A stretch of 64,000 nucleotides of DNA, taken from NCBI RefSeq assembly GCF_018122595.1, contig NZ_JAGRQH010000003.1:62001-126000 (forward strand), written 5' to 3'. Shown here piece by piece: positions 7,633 through 14,933 of this stretch (its first letter is position 1; every line of letters begins with the position of its first letter). This DNA comes from Neokomagataea anthophila (GTDB lineage Bacteria; Pseudomonadota; Alphaproteobacteria; Acetobacterales; Acetobacteraceae). The notes below the pieces were generated by a model. It was not told the origin of the DNA and made no database searches. It was given only the letters and a program-made list of their open reading frames with translations. The translations under genes and the position numbers were made by a program.

Positions 7633-7911
7633 TCAATTCACATCAATCTTCGGGCGGTTCAGCCCACGGTCCACACACCCAATCAACACCGCCGTCAGCG
7701 CCGCCTGCGCCACAGCCCACATCCGCTTTTCATTGTCTTCCGACAAAACAAGCGCCTGATGATTTTCAACTTCGGCCAAGTGCAGCCGAGCAACAGCGAT
7801 TTCACCTTCCACAGAAAGATGCGCGCTACGCTGCAAATGCTCGGTCAAATCGTTCTCCATCGCTTTGAACAGCCCCTGAAGGTGCTCGGGCGCAATCACC
7901 AGCTTTCTCAT
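7633..7911 (-). CDS. Hypothetical early phage protein, 92 aa
   Basis: Starts at ATG 7911, overlapping the previous stop as ATGA (MRKLVIAPEHL); a longer version from 7968 is unlikely. The protein is helical with a predicted coiled region (LTEHLQRSAHLSVEGEIA) and a hydrophobic Ala/Val stretch near the C-terminus (WAVAQAALTAVLIGCV) that could be a weak membrane helix. No family recognised. Early operon member. Confidence 0.55.
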   Translation of the reverse strand: MRKLVIAPEHLQGLFKAMENDLTEHLQRSAHLSVEGEIAVARLHLAEVENHQALVLSEDNEKRMWAVAQAALTAVLIGCVDRGLNRPKIDVN

Positions 7912-8468
7912 GCGATAGGCCCTTTGCCATGTCCGTTTCGGGGCCGTGACGGCATGTTGCACTCCCACACTGGCAAGGTGCCATTCACAGCCTGACGCAG
8001 CGCGGCTTCCAATGCGGCATTGTGCTGCTCCAGCCGCAAAACCTTGCGAGACTTTTCCTCCAAATCCCGCGCCAACTCCTGCGCCTGCTCAAAATTAATC
8101 AGAAAAGCCCCACGGCTACGCACCGCCTGCGCATCACGCTGCAATTCCGTTGAAACCGGATCATAAACCCGCGCGACCTCGTCCAGAGCATCCGTGTCCA
8201 TGTCCTGCACCAGCTCCGCATAGACATCTCGCACCAGCCGGTCATGCGGAAGCCGCGCCAAAAACCGCACCGCAATCCGGCACATCTCAGCATCCATGAT
8301 ACCATCGGGTGCCACCCGACTAACACCGTCTAGGCATTGCTCCACCGTCAACTGGTCACCGCAGCGCGTGAACAAATTAACCAAGGCCGACTGCATCAGC
8401 GGCAGCCGCTGCATGTCAAAATTCATTGTTTGAGACGCGGCGTCGCGCAGCAAAAGAACAGCCGTCAT
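7908..8468 (-). CDS. Hypothetical early phage protein, 186 aa, C-terminal coiled coil
   Basis: An all-helical protein with a coiled-coil stretch around residues 125-160 (LARDLEEKSRKVLRLEQHNA) and a short, basic, Pro/Gly-rich tail. Both ends overlap their neighbours as ATGA. No recognisable domain. Its position among early genes suggests a role in replication by transposition or host interaction, but nothing in the sequence says which. Confidence 0.55.
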   Translation of the reverse strand: MTAVLLLRDAASQTMNFDMQRLPLMQSALVNLFTRCGDQLTVEQCLDGVSRVAPDGIMDAEMCRIAVRFLARLPHDRLVRDVYAELVQDMDTDALDEVARVYDPVSTELQRDAQAVRSRGAFLINFEQAQELARDLEEKSRKVLRLEQHNAALEAALRQAVNGTLPVWECNMPSRPRNGHGKGPIA

Positions 8469-8728
8469 GATGCATCCTTCAGGGCAAGCACAGCGCCCAA
8501 TGTGAGATTTGTTGGATAATAGGCCACGGCACCGATGATGATGCTTTGGCCTTTTGAGGGGGCTTCAATCGGGTTCAATGCACGCATACGCTGGCACCAC
8601 CCCACGGTATGAGACGCCTCTAACTGCCGGAAATAGATCGTCAAAACCTTCTGAGCATATTCCGCCGTCGTGCCATGCTGACCCGCAAGCTCCACGCCCA
8701 GTTGCTTGATGGATTTCACACCGCACAT
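8465..8728 (-). CDS. Hypothetical early phage protein, 87 aa
   Basis: Starts at ATG 8728, which has a GGAGG site seven bases upstream and overlaps the end of the previous gene by 13 bases. The N-terminal half (VKSIKQLGVELAGQHGTT) looks like a short DNA-binding or helical module; the C-terminal half is hydrophobic (SIIIGAVAYYPTNLTLGAVL). No family recognised. Confidence 0.5.
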   Translation of the reverse strand: MCGVKSIKQLGVELAGQHGTTAEYAQKVLTIYFRQLEASHTVGWCQRMRALNPIEAPSKGQSIIIGAVAYYPTNLTLGAVLALKDAS

Positions 8729-9396
8729 GGCATGTCCTCCACCGGTGCAAGAATGGGGAAACACCCTTTCGCGGCGTAAGTCCGCCCCGTGCGGTGGGAC
8801 AACAACACAACGTCATCAATAACGAGCGTCATGCGGCCATCAGAGGGCTCTAAGAGGTTGCTTAAAACCTGATCCAAAACCCCCGCGACAGCCCATTGCC
8901 GAAAGCGGTGAAACAGCCGCGCGGACTTCCCGTAACAAGCGGGGGCACGCCCCCATGCAATCCCGGATCGGAGCACATGAACAATGCCACTCATCACGGC
9001 CCGGTCATCTTTACGCACCTCCCCAGAATACTGGGGAAAGCACATAGAAATACGGTGCATCTGCGCATCTGAAAGCCAGAAAGGCTCCACCGTTTTCGTT
9101 TCCGCCTGGCGCAGTCCTAAAGGCTCACACAACAGCCCTTCAGCCAGCCCCGCACCCTTCGGCGTCAGGGCAAAAAGCCCTTCCGCCACCGGATAGAAAA
9201 AGCCGTCCGTATGCATGGACCGCACAACACTGCCATGCGCCTGAACGTCCACCGTGCCGTCTTCCGCAACGTACCACCGTAAAGGACAGCTACCGGAATT
9301 CAGCCGAAACGCACCGTATTCTCGCCCTAACCACAGCACGGCACGGAGTGAAAAACTCATTTTTTTAAGGCGATCCAGATTATGGCTCACGACCAT
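8716..9396 (-). CDS. Phage early protein with IS5-type transposase N-terminal domain (DUF4096) fused to an unknown domain
   Basis: A 226-residue protein in two parts. Residues 1 to about 100 are unlike any transposase I know (GREYGAFRLNSG, VDVQAHGSVVRSMHTDGFFYP). Residues about 105-190 match the helix-turn-helix domain at the front of IS5-family transposases: PFWLSDAQMHRI, DDRAVMSGIVHVLRSGIAW and GKSARLFHRFRQWAVAGV. The catalytic DDE domain is absent, and the C-terminus has a different short end (LVIDDVVLLSHRTG). There are no terminal repeats and it is embedded in the early operon with overlapping ends, so this looks like a domesticated DNA-binding module rather than an insertion. ATG 9396 lies one base after GGAGA; GTG 9390 has better spacing. 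Confidence 0.75.
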   Translation of the reverse strand: MVVSHNLDRLKKMSFSLRAVLWLGREYGAFRLNSGSCPLRWYVAEDGTVDVQAHGSVVRSMHTDGFFYPVAEGLFALTPKGAGLAEGLLCEPLGLRQAETKTVEPFWLSDAQMHRISMCFPQYSGEVRKDDRAVMSGIVHVLRSGIAWGRAPACYGKSARLFHRFRQWAVAGVLDQVLSNLLEPSDGRMTLVIDDVVLLSHRTGRTYAAKGCFPILAPVEDMPCAV

Positions 9397-9596
9397 TCTC
9401 CTTCCAGAGCTTCAATCACACTTTCCACCGTCAAAGACGGCTCAACACCCATCAGAAAATCCCGAATAACCTCACGCGCTTCTGGGCCAATATTGACGGA
9501 TGTGCTGCGCTGATCCGTCGTTTCATGGAACAATTCTGAAATCTCATCGGCCTCATGCGCCCGCTGGACCACGTCCTGATTTTTCACTTTTGCCAT
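9387..9596 (-). CDS. Hypothetical early phage protein, 69 aa
   Basis: A small acidic protein that follows the MuB-like gene after four bases. It has a polar N-terminus and a helical C-terminal half (GPEAREVIRDFLMGVEPSLT). The stop overlaps the next gene. No domain recognised. Acidic small early proteins of phages often act as inhibitors or adaptors, but that is only a general analogy. Confidence 0.5.
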   Translation of the reverse strand: MAKVKNQDVVQRAHEADEISELFHETTDQRSTSVNIGPEAREVIRDFLMGVEPSLTVESVIEALEGEWS

Positions 9597-9600
9597 GAAA

Positions 9601-10593
9601 TTATTCGCCTCTCTTGAAAGACGGGAGCTCGGCCCCGGTCAGGTCTTTCCACGTCTTTTCGATATGAATGTCTTCCAGCGCATCATCGCCCGCCAGCATG
9701 AAGGCATGGCGCAAGGTCTTATTCATCACACGCAGCCCACCGGGCTGCCCCGCAATCCATCGGCACGTCTTGCGCAAATCGTTGGCGTCAATGCCCCACG
9801 CATCCAGCATTAAATTCATATCGCTAATCTGCGGGCGCGCACGGTTCTTGCGCTTACCAATGCGCGAGAAAATCTGCGCATGAGACGTTGTGCGTCCAAG
9901 GCCTTCAATCCGGCCCTTCAGCGGCTCATTGCCCATAAAAACAATGCCAATCTCCGCGCGATCATTAATGGTGCGCAAAAGATCAATGGCCTCAGTCGTA
10001 AAGTTCTGGGCCTCATCAATAATCAACAAACCCTGCGTATCGCGCACCCGGTTCAAGATGGATGCCATCATCCGCGTGCCGCGTTTTTCCGTGGCATCCA
10101 CCAGTTCCGCCAACTCGCGCAAAACAGCCGACGGGGACCGCATCGACGTATCCGCCGTCAAAATCCAGACATTGCTGTTCTCGCGCTGATACGCCTTGGC
10201 AGACATCGTTTTGCCCACACCCGCATTACCCGTGATCAAGCCAATATCCGGCGCGGCCTGTGCGTAGGAAAACACACTAAAAAAGATCGTCGCAGATGGC
10301 GTCATGATAAAGTCTGGCGTACGCGGCATTTGTTTGCGCACCCGCGTTTTCACATTGCAGGAGGCCAGCCACTTTTCAGCCTTCTCATCCACATTGGCGA
10401 CCACACCGGCATAGGTTCCCGCCAACCACGCATGCAGCGTTCCTTTCGCAATGCCAGATGCCGCCGCAGCTTGCGTAACCGTCAAACCCTGGACTTGCAT
10501 CTCAGAGCGAAACCGCCCAACAACTCCCGAAAATTGGACATTATTCACCTGTTCGTCGCCCAATGAGGCGGCGCTAATAAGCGTCTCAGACAT
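9601..10593 (-). CDS. MuB-like AAA+ ATPase, transposition target selector
   Basis: A 330-residue MuB homologue. MuB polymerises on DNA with ATP, marks target DNA and activates the MuA transposase. An N-terminal helix-turn-helix (LTVTQAAAASGIAKGTLHAW, residues about 37-56) precedes an AAA+ core with Walker A GNAGVGKT (122-129) and Walker B LLIIDEAQ (189-196); a sensor-like IGIVFMGNE follows. The C-terminal domain is helical and basic. It lies directly after the transposase gene with a 63-base gap holding a hairpin. It and the transposase together carry out replicative transposition. Confidence 0.93.
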   Translation of the reverse strand: MSETLISAASLGDEQVNNVQFSGVVGRFRSEMQVQGLTVTQAAAASGIAKGTLHAWLAGTYAGVVANVDEKAEKWLASCNVKTRVRKQMPRTPDFIMTPSATIFFSVFSYAQAAPDIGLITGNAGVGKTMSAKAYQRENSNVWILTADTSMRSPSAVLRELAELVDATEKRGTRMMASILNRVRDTQGLLIIDEAQNFTTEAIDLLRTINDRAEIGIVFMGNEPLKGRIEGLGRTTSHAQIFSRIGKRKNRARPQISDMNLMLDAWGIDANDLRKTCRWIAGQPGGLRVMNKTLRHAFMLAGDDALEDIHIEKTWKDLTGAELPSFKRGE

Positions 10594-10618
10594 GGTTTAT
10601 TCTTTCTTTACTTCACAA

Positions 10619-10638
10619 GCCGAAGGCAAAACCTTCGG
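10619..10638 (-). promoter_or_regulatory. Hairpin between transposase and MuB-like genes
   Basis: On the minus strand CCGAAGG and CCTTCGG are separated by five bases, giving a stable seven-pair stem. No T run follows, so it is not an intrinsic terminator. It may stabilise mRNA or set the ratio of the two proteins. Confidence 0.4.
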
Positions 10639-10656
10639 GAAACAGTCATCACAAAA

Positions 10657-12618
10657 TCAAAAATAGTTGCGCAGCTGCATAACCTCGGCCATTTCTTCAG
10701 CCTCGCGCTCACATTCCTCATCATTGTCAAAATCAACGGCTAGAGCATTTGCGCCTGAAACAAGCGGGCGTGGTCTTAATGGCCGCACAATCTTGGCCTC
10801 CAATGGGGTTTCGTCATGCGTCGGTAAATCGGCAAAGACACGCGCCAATTCGTCTTGGCTCAACCGCACCGCAGCCTCACGCTGTGCCTTGGCAGCATTA
10901 CTATAAGCCTTGTAAGCACGTGCATGGCGCTGCGCAGCCGCCTTATCCGCAAACCCAACCTTTTCACGGCATGCTGCCGCCCCCAGATACGTCCCATCCA
11001 TCCGATAGACATGAACATCCTGCTGGAGGTTCTCCGGGTCGAGCCGTACCACGACTTTCTCCCCAGGGTACTGATTGAGGAAGTCAGCCCAAAAGCGATT
11101 ACCTTCAATCTCAATCACACCATCACGTTTGCTGATCGTGACGGATTCCGCAGGCATCAACCATAAGCGCCGTTGCTCATCTGTGGCTTTGGTGATCGGT
11201 GCCCGCGCATAAGAAGCCTCAAACACCTGATCAAACGAATACTTGCCCTGGCACACATCAGACCTGCGCCCAATCCGTGCATTATGCTCGGCAATACCCT
11301 GCGCCACGACTTCAATAAACACATCGAGCGGCACCGCCGTTGACCCGTAATTCTCAGGCTTGGCATCAACCTTATGCCCAGTATACGCCCCTGCAAAACG
11401 CGGATGCTTGGCCAAATCCTGTGCAAAATCACGCCATGCACGCTCAATCGGCTTTGAACGCCCGCTATAAGGTTTAACGAACCGAACATCCACACCAAGC
11501 TGCGGAAGAATACCCAACGGTTCTTCGTCTCGCACCTTAAAGCGGTAACGGTTCGGCACACCGCCCGTCAGCCACTTAGAGGAGAAGTTCCGACCATTAT
11601 CGAAATAGCAATATTTCGGTATGCCATAGCGTTCCACCAAATCCCCAAAAGCCAGCCGGACGGCTTCCTTATTTTCGGAAAGATCAATCCGCCAAGAGAG
11701 GATTTTCCCAGAAAAAATATCCTGAAATCCAATCATCACCGGGCGCACAATCCGTTCTTCTGCGCCAACAGGCCACTTCACGAACACATCCCATTTATGA
11801 CCATCTGCATTCACCGCTTCGAGCGCATCAAACACCGTATGATCACGCTTCTGCGCCGGATACATCTGTTTGAGCTTCTCTTCGCCTTCACGGGCCGCCA
11901 CAAGAAGCTCGGCCGGATACTTCTTCATACGCCGAAACAAAGATTTGCTTGACGGCAAGGTCCAGCCACGCTGCTCCGCCACCTGTTGAAGCCTCCGATA
12001 ACAGGCTTCAAACCCTGGGCGCTCCAGCCGCAGATAATCTGCCGCAAGAATGTTCCACGCCTCACTAGGGCACTCCGCAACATCACCAGCCCGCGCCCCA
12101 TAATGCGGCGCTAATCCAGCCAGCCAGTCGCAACGGTTTAACCCGCGCACATCTCGGTACCAGTTATTGATGGTGTTACGGCCTACCTTCTGCTCATGCG
12201 CTACAATGGTCAGCGCCGTCGTTTTGCGCGTTCCACTCGCCACTAAACCTTCCACCGCATGAAGCGCTCTTAAAGCCTTCCGAGCCCGCTCTTTAAGGGT
12301 GTCTGGTAGCGCATCATATTTGCGCCACAAGTCTTCTCGCTCACGCTGGTCAGAGGCCTCCGCAGCCAACGCTGGATCATCCGTGCGCTGCACATGAAGC
12401 TCCAACGCCACCCGAGCCTGAAAGGGCAGGTGATAAGGCGTAAACTCAAAGCCCCCACCGCGCCCCTGTCGCTTGCGCCATGTCTGACCTTCTTGCTCGG
12501 GGAGCATCCATTGATCGTGTTCAACACGGAGTTGAATGGCGCGTGCCGTTGCTGGCATTCCCGGCAAGTTCATCGCGGCCAATTCAGCAGGCGAAAACCA
12601 TTTCTGCTCATGCATCAT
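10657..12618 (-). CDS. MuA-like DDE transposase
   Basis: A 653-residue phage transposase that integrates and replicates the phage genome by strand transfer. The N-terminal Mu-type DNA-binding domain (WFSPAELAAMNLPGMPATAR and the following segment) should bind the internal enhancer. A second helix-turn-helix region (TALTIVAHEQKVGRNTINNW) should bind end sites. The RNase H-like core carries the catalytic triad: D272 (VNADGHKW), D340 (CYFDNGRNF) and E392 (SKPIERAWRDF), matching the spacing of Mu D269/D336/E392. The C-terminal region is rich in charged residues and would contact MuB. All catalytic residues are present, so the enzyme may be active. Start: ATGATG at 12618/12615, behind AAGGAG. Confidence 0.96.
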   Translation of the reverse strand: MMHEQKWFSPAELAAMNLPGMPATARAIQLRVEHDQWMLPEQEGQTWRKRQGRGGGFEFTPYHLPFQARVALELHVQRTDDPALAAEASDQREREDLWRKYDALPDTLKERARKALRALHAVEGLVASGTRKTTALTIVAHEQKVGRNTINNWYRDVRGLNRCDWLAGLAPHYGARAGDVAECPSEAWNILAADYLRLERPGFEACYRRLQQVAEQRGWTLPSSKSLFRRMKKYPAELLVAAREGEEKLKQMYPAQKRDHTVFDALEAVNADGHKWDVFVKWPVGAEERIVRPVMIGFQDIFSGKILSWRIDLSENKEAVRLAFGDLVERYGIPKYCYFDNGRNFSSKWLTGGVPNRYRFKVRDEEPLGILPQLGVDVRFVKPYSGRSKPIERAWRDFAQDLAKHPRFAGAYTGHKVDAKPENYGSTAVPLDVFIEVVAQGIAEHNARIGRRSDVCQGKYSFDQVFEASYARAPITKATDEQRRLWLMPAESVTISKRDGVIEIEGNRFWADFLNQYPGEKVVVRLDPENLQQDVHVYRMDGTYLGAAACREKVGFADKAAAQRHARAYKAYSNAAKAQREAAVRLSQDELARVFADLPTHDETPLEAKIVRPLRPRPLVSGANALAVDFDNDEECEREAEEMAEVMQLRNYF

Positions 12619-12766
12619 CCCGCTCCTTGAACGTATTCAAGTGATGCTCCCGCGCATTCCACAATGCGCGTTCAAAACGCTCAGCGAAATTCTCGGGCGT
12701 CAAAACAGGGATATTACCCACCAATTTAACGGGCTTTTTCTCTTGCTGTTCTTGAATATCATTCAT
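12608..12766 (-). CDS. Small charged early protein, 52 aa
   Basis: A 52-residue frame with a good ribosome site (GGAGGG, eight bases upstream of ATG 12766). The peptide is polar, with EQQEKKPVKLVGNIPVL in front and a helical, charged end (FAERFERALWNAREHH). The start overlaps the previous stop as TGATG, and the stop overlaps the transposase start by 11 bases, consistent with coupled translation. No family recognised; a small accessory factor of the transposase is conceivable. Confidence 0.6.
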   Translation of the reverse strand: MNDIQEQQEKKPVKLVGNIPVLTPENFAERFERALWNAREHHLNTFKERDDA

Positions 12767-13218
12767 CACCAACGCCCTCCACGAACGGCACCACGCAAAA
12801 CCCGTTCTTGTTTGGAGAGGTTTCGTTTATGCTCCTGCACTGCGGCCAGTTCGATCATGGGCAGGTAGCGCCGGTCGATCACACTCCATCCGTGATCGGC
12901 CACCACAAACTCCGCCAAACGACGGTCACCTGTCGCGGCAAGCAGCGCATGGAACCGCACCGCTGAAATCTCATGCGTATCCCGCGCTACAGATGCATAA
13001 GCATTGAGGATGTTGAGGCTGATCTTCCGCTCCAAATGCTGGCTCATACGCTCAGCCACTTCAGCGCGCGTATAACCACAACTGTCCAACGTCACCGAAA
13101 TTGCCCGAGACAGACGCCCACCGTAAGAATTGGCCCGGATCAATTGCGGGTCATACGCCACCACCGTTTCCGGCGGCGCCCATGCCAACAAATCGAGTTG
13201 CTCACCTGATCGGATCAT
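12766..13218 (-). CDS. Hypothetical early phage protein, 150 aa
   Basis: I take ATG 13218, which overlaps the upstream stop as ATGA, rather than GTG 13227. The protein has a proline-containing N-terminus (LDLLAWAPPETVVAYDP) and a helix-rich core with a possible helix-turn-helix (GYTRAEVAERMSQHLERKIS). Similar proteins sit beside the transposase in alphaproteobacterial Mu-like phages, without a known function. The positive charge and the possible helix-turn-helix suggest DNA contact, which is inference. Confidence 0.6.
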   Translation of the reverse strand: MIRSGEQLDLLAWAPPETVVAYDPQLIRANSYGGRLSRAISVTLDSCGYTRAEVAERMSQHLERKISLNILNAYASVARDTHEISAVRFHALLAATGDRRLAEFVVADHGWSVIDRRYLPMIELAAVQEHKRNLSKQERVLRGAVRGGRW

Positions 13219-13481
13219 GCGCCGCACTCCCGCACAGATGCATCCACTTGAAAGATCTCAGCGCAAACATGCGTGGAGATATCAAGCGCCCAAAGTACGT
13301 CCATCAGAACCGGCCAGATCGGCATATAGGAGCCAAGCTCCATCCCCGCGATATTATCAACGGTGAGGCCGGTTTCCTGTGCCAGACGGTCCTGCGTCCA
13401 ATCTTCCGCCAAACGTTCTCGCCGGATAATCGCACCAATCCGCTCAGCTATACGGCCATGAAAAGCAGTCATATCGCTCAT
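13215..13481 (-). CDS. XRE-family helix-turn-helix protein
   Basis: An 88-residue protein with a clear Cro/C1-type helix-turn-helix (LAEDWTQDRLAQETGLTVDN and a following glycine turn). It begins with ATGA overlap with the ParB-like gene. It is one of three DNA-binding regulators close to the switch (with the Ner-like protein and the S24 repressor); its targets are unknown. The position downstream of ner makes it an early-operon regulator rather than the lysogeny repressor. Confidence 0.75.
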   Translation of the reverse strand: MSDMTAFHGRIAERIGAIIRRERLAEDWTQDRLAQETGLTVDNIAGMELGSYMPIWPVLMDVLWALDISTHVCAEIFQVDASVRECGA

Positions 13482-14368
13482 GCCGCAGCCCTCTCAGCTA
13501 AACCCGGTAAACGCGGCGCAAAGTCATCAGCGATACGCAAACGCTCATGCTCAGACGCACCATCCCATGCTGCAGAAACCGCAACAGAGGGCATCTGTGC
13601 CGCTGCATAACGCACGATATCTTCTTGCTCACGCGGGTCAGACTTCCGCCAAAAGGCAAGGAACTTCTCCAGCCGCTCCGGTGCTTGCGGCTTAGGGCGG
13701 TTCTCAATCTGCCGCACAATCTCCGCAACGTTCTTCACACCCGGCCATTGCGCCACAAACGCCGCAACCTTGCGCTGCATATCCGGCGTCAATTTGCCCA
13801 ACGCCATCAGCTGCGCACCAGATTCCGCAAGCCATGTTCCTGTCAGGCTCTTCCGCACTTCACCATCAATCTGACCATGCATTTGCACAGCGGTTTCAAT
13901 GGTTCGGCGCGACAAACCCAGCTTCTCAGCCGTCGCCTCAGAGAAGGCTGGGATCAAACCGCAAAGCTCTGCGTTTTGATCGGACTTACGGTCACCACCC
14001 TGTTTTGTCTCAGGGTGCAGCGCCTCATAAGCCTCTTTGCGCCGCGCCAAAAACGTTGCCCGGTCCAGCGGCGTCAACTCACGGCGGATCAGGTTTTCGT
14101 CAATTTCCAGCAACTGCGCTTCAACGTCCGTTGCCTTCATCACCGTGGCAACCGCCACCTCTTTACCGGCCACTTGCAGCGCCGCCATACGGTGGCCACC
14201 AGCAATCAACGCATAGCGCTCACTACGCCCAATCTTACGCACCCAAACTGGCGTACTCTGACCACTCTCCGCAATAGACGCAGCCAAAAACTCAACCCAA
14301 GCCGGGTCTACAGAACGCAGCCGCTCACCAACCTCAATCTGCGCCAACGGAATCTCAACCACGTTCAT
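13478..14368 (-). CDS. ParB/Spo0J-like nuclease-domain protein of the phage
   Basis: A 296-residue protein with an N-terminal ParB-type domain (residues about 5-90). The consensus GERR box is replaced by AGGHRMAAL; the ParB pattern continues with ENLIRRELTPLDRATFL. A helix-turn-helix follows (FSEATAEKLGLSRRTIETAV). The C-terminal third is specific. ParB proteins bind DNA and CTP for segregation; phage members like this one, found without a ParA, are more likely regulators or nucleases. No ParA gene is next to it. It lies between the ner-like gene and the transposase, and overlaps both neighbours as ATGA. Confidence 0.78.
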   Translation of the reverse strand: MNVVEIPLAQIEVGERLRSVDPAWVEFLAASIAESGQSTPVWVRKIGRSERYALIAGGHRMAALQVAGKEVAVATVMKATDVEAQLLEIDENLIRRELTPLDRATFLARRKEAYEALHPETKQGGDRKSDQNAELCGLIPAFSEATAEKLGLSRRTIETAVQMHGQIDGEVRKSLTGTWLAESGAQLMALGKLTPDMQRKVAAFVAQWPGVKNVAEIVRQIENRPKPQAPERLEKFLAFWRKSDPREQEDIVRYAAAQMPSVAVSAAWDGASEHERLRIADDFAPRLPGLAERAAA

Positions 14369-14670
14369 GCCGCCACTCCGTTTCTACGGTGATCGGACGA
14401 GATGGACGCGCTAGTGATTCGCTCAACACGCAACGAAAGAGGCTCCCCGTTATGATCAAAGCGATCCGGCCAAACATCCTGCGGCGCACGCCCCAACTCT
14501 TCCGCAATCGCCCGCTCAACCGGCACCGAATATCCCGGTGTAGCAAGGGCTTGTGTCACGACATTTGGGTTGCGTCCCAAGTGCCGTGAGAGTGCCGTCA
14601 GCGTTCCCCATTTTTTACGTAAAGAGGCTTTAATATCCTCAACGTGCATTCCTGATGGCTTTCGTGCCAT
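14365..14670 (-). CDS. Ner/Nlp-like early repressor
   Basis: A 101-residue protein of the Ner/Nlp helix-turn-helix family. Residues about 8-70 carry the family pattern MHVEDIKASLRKKWGTLTAL, then LGRNPNVVTQAL and the end VERAIAEELGRAPQDVWP. In Mu, Ner turns down the early promoter after induction and blocks repressor transcription. It is the first gene of the minus-strand early operon, facing away from the repressor gene, exactly as in Mu. ATG 14670 has an AGGAGG site seven bases upstream, preceded by a GC-rich hairpin in the leader. Confidence 0.85.
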   Translation of the reverse strand: MARKPSGMHVEDIKASLRKKWGTLTALSRHLGRNPNVVTQALATPGYSVPVERAIAEELGRAPQDVWPDRFDHNGEPLSLRVERITSASISSDHRRNGVAA

Positions 14671-14689
14671 AAGTGAACCTCCTCAACTC

Positions 14690-14716
14690 GGGGCGGTGGC
14701 AGCCGCCCCCTTTTTT
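14690..14716 (+). terminator. Plus-facing terminator-like hairpin in the early-operon leader
   Basis: GGGGCGG pairs with CCGCCCC across a six-base loop and is followed by one C and six T on the plus strand. As a terminator it would stop plus-strand transcription heading toward the repressor gene, insulating the switch. In the minus-strand early mRNA the same bases form a hairpin just upstream of the ner ribosome site, so it may also influence translation. Confidence 0.6.
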
Positions 14717-14721
14717 CATTC

Positions 14722-14758
14722 CTCAACCGTAGTTTTCACTCATAGAGCTAAACCGTAG
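14722..14758. promoter_or_regulatory. Direct repeats, candidate Ner or repressor sites at the early promoter
   Basis: Two near-identical 11-base sites, CTCAACCGTAG (14722-14732) and CTAAACCGTAG (14748-14758), lie 26 bases apart (about 2.5 helical turns) upstream of the ner operon. Mu Ner binds a pair of direct repeats at the equivalent place. The assignment to Ner is inferred from position. Confidence 0.45.
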
Positions 14759-14771
14759 GGAACAACGTGAG

Positions 14772-14933
14772 AATACACTTTTGTGGAAGTTTTCAAACTG
14801 AAAAATGTAAGTTCGCAGTTAATTTTCTGTATTATGCTGTGGATAAGCGATCACCTGCAGCGCAAATCCTACAGAAAACTGTGTGTAAAAATACACTTTT
14901 GCGTATTTCGCAGTTACCCTTATGAACTGCGAA
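14772..14933. promoter_or_regulatory. Operator region of the lysis-lysogeny switch
   Basis: Repeats seen here: AATACACTTTTG at 14772-14783 and again at 14890-14901 (118 bases apart), TTCGCAGTTA at 14812-14821 and 14907-14916, and a perfect 9-base inverted repeat TTCGCAGTT/AACTGCGAA (arms 14907-14915 and 14925-14933) that straddles the ATG at 14922. The layout fits cooperative repressor sites covering both divergent promoters. Which protein binds which repeat cannot be told from sequence. Confidence 0.6.

Noticed and set aside
8716-9396. A real insertion sequence in the prophage
   Set aside because: No catalytic domain, no inverted ends and no target duplication were seen; it is an operon gene.
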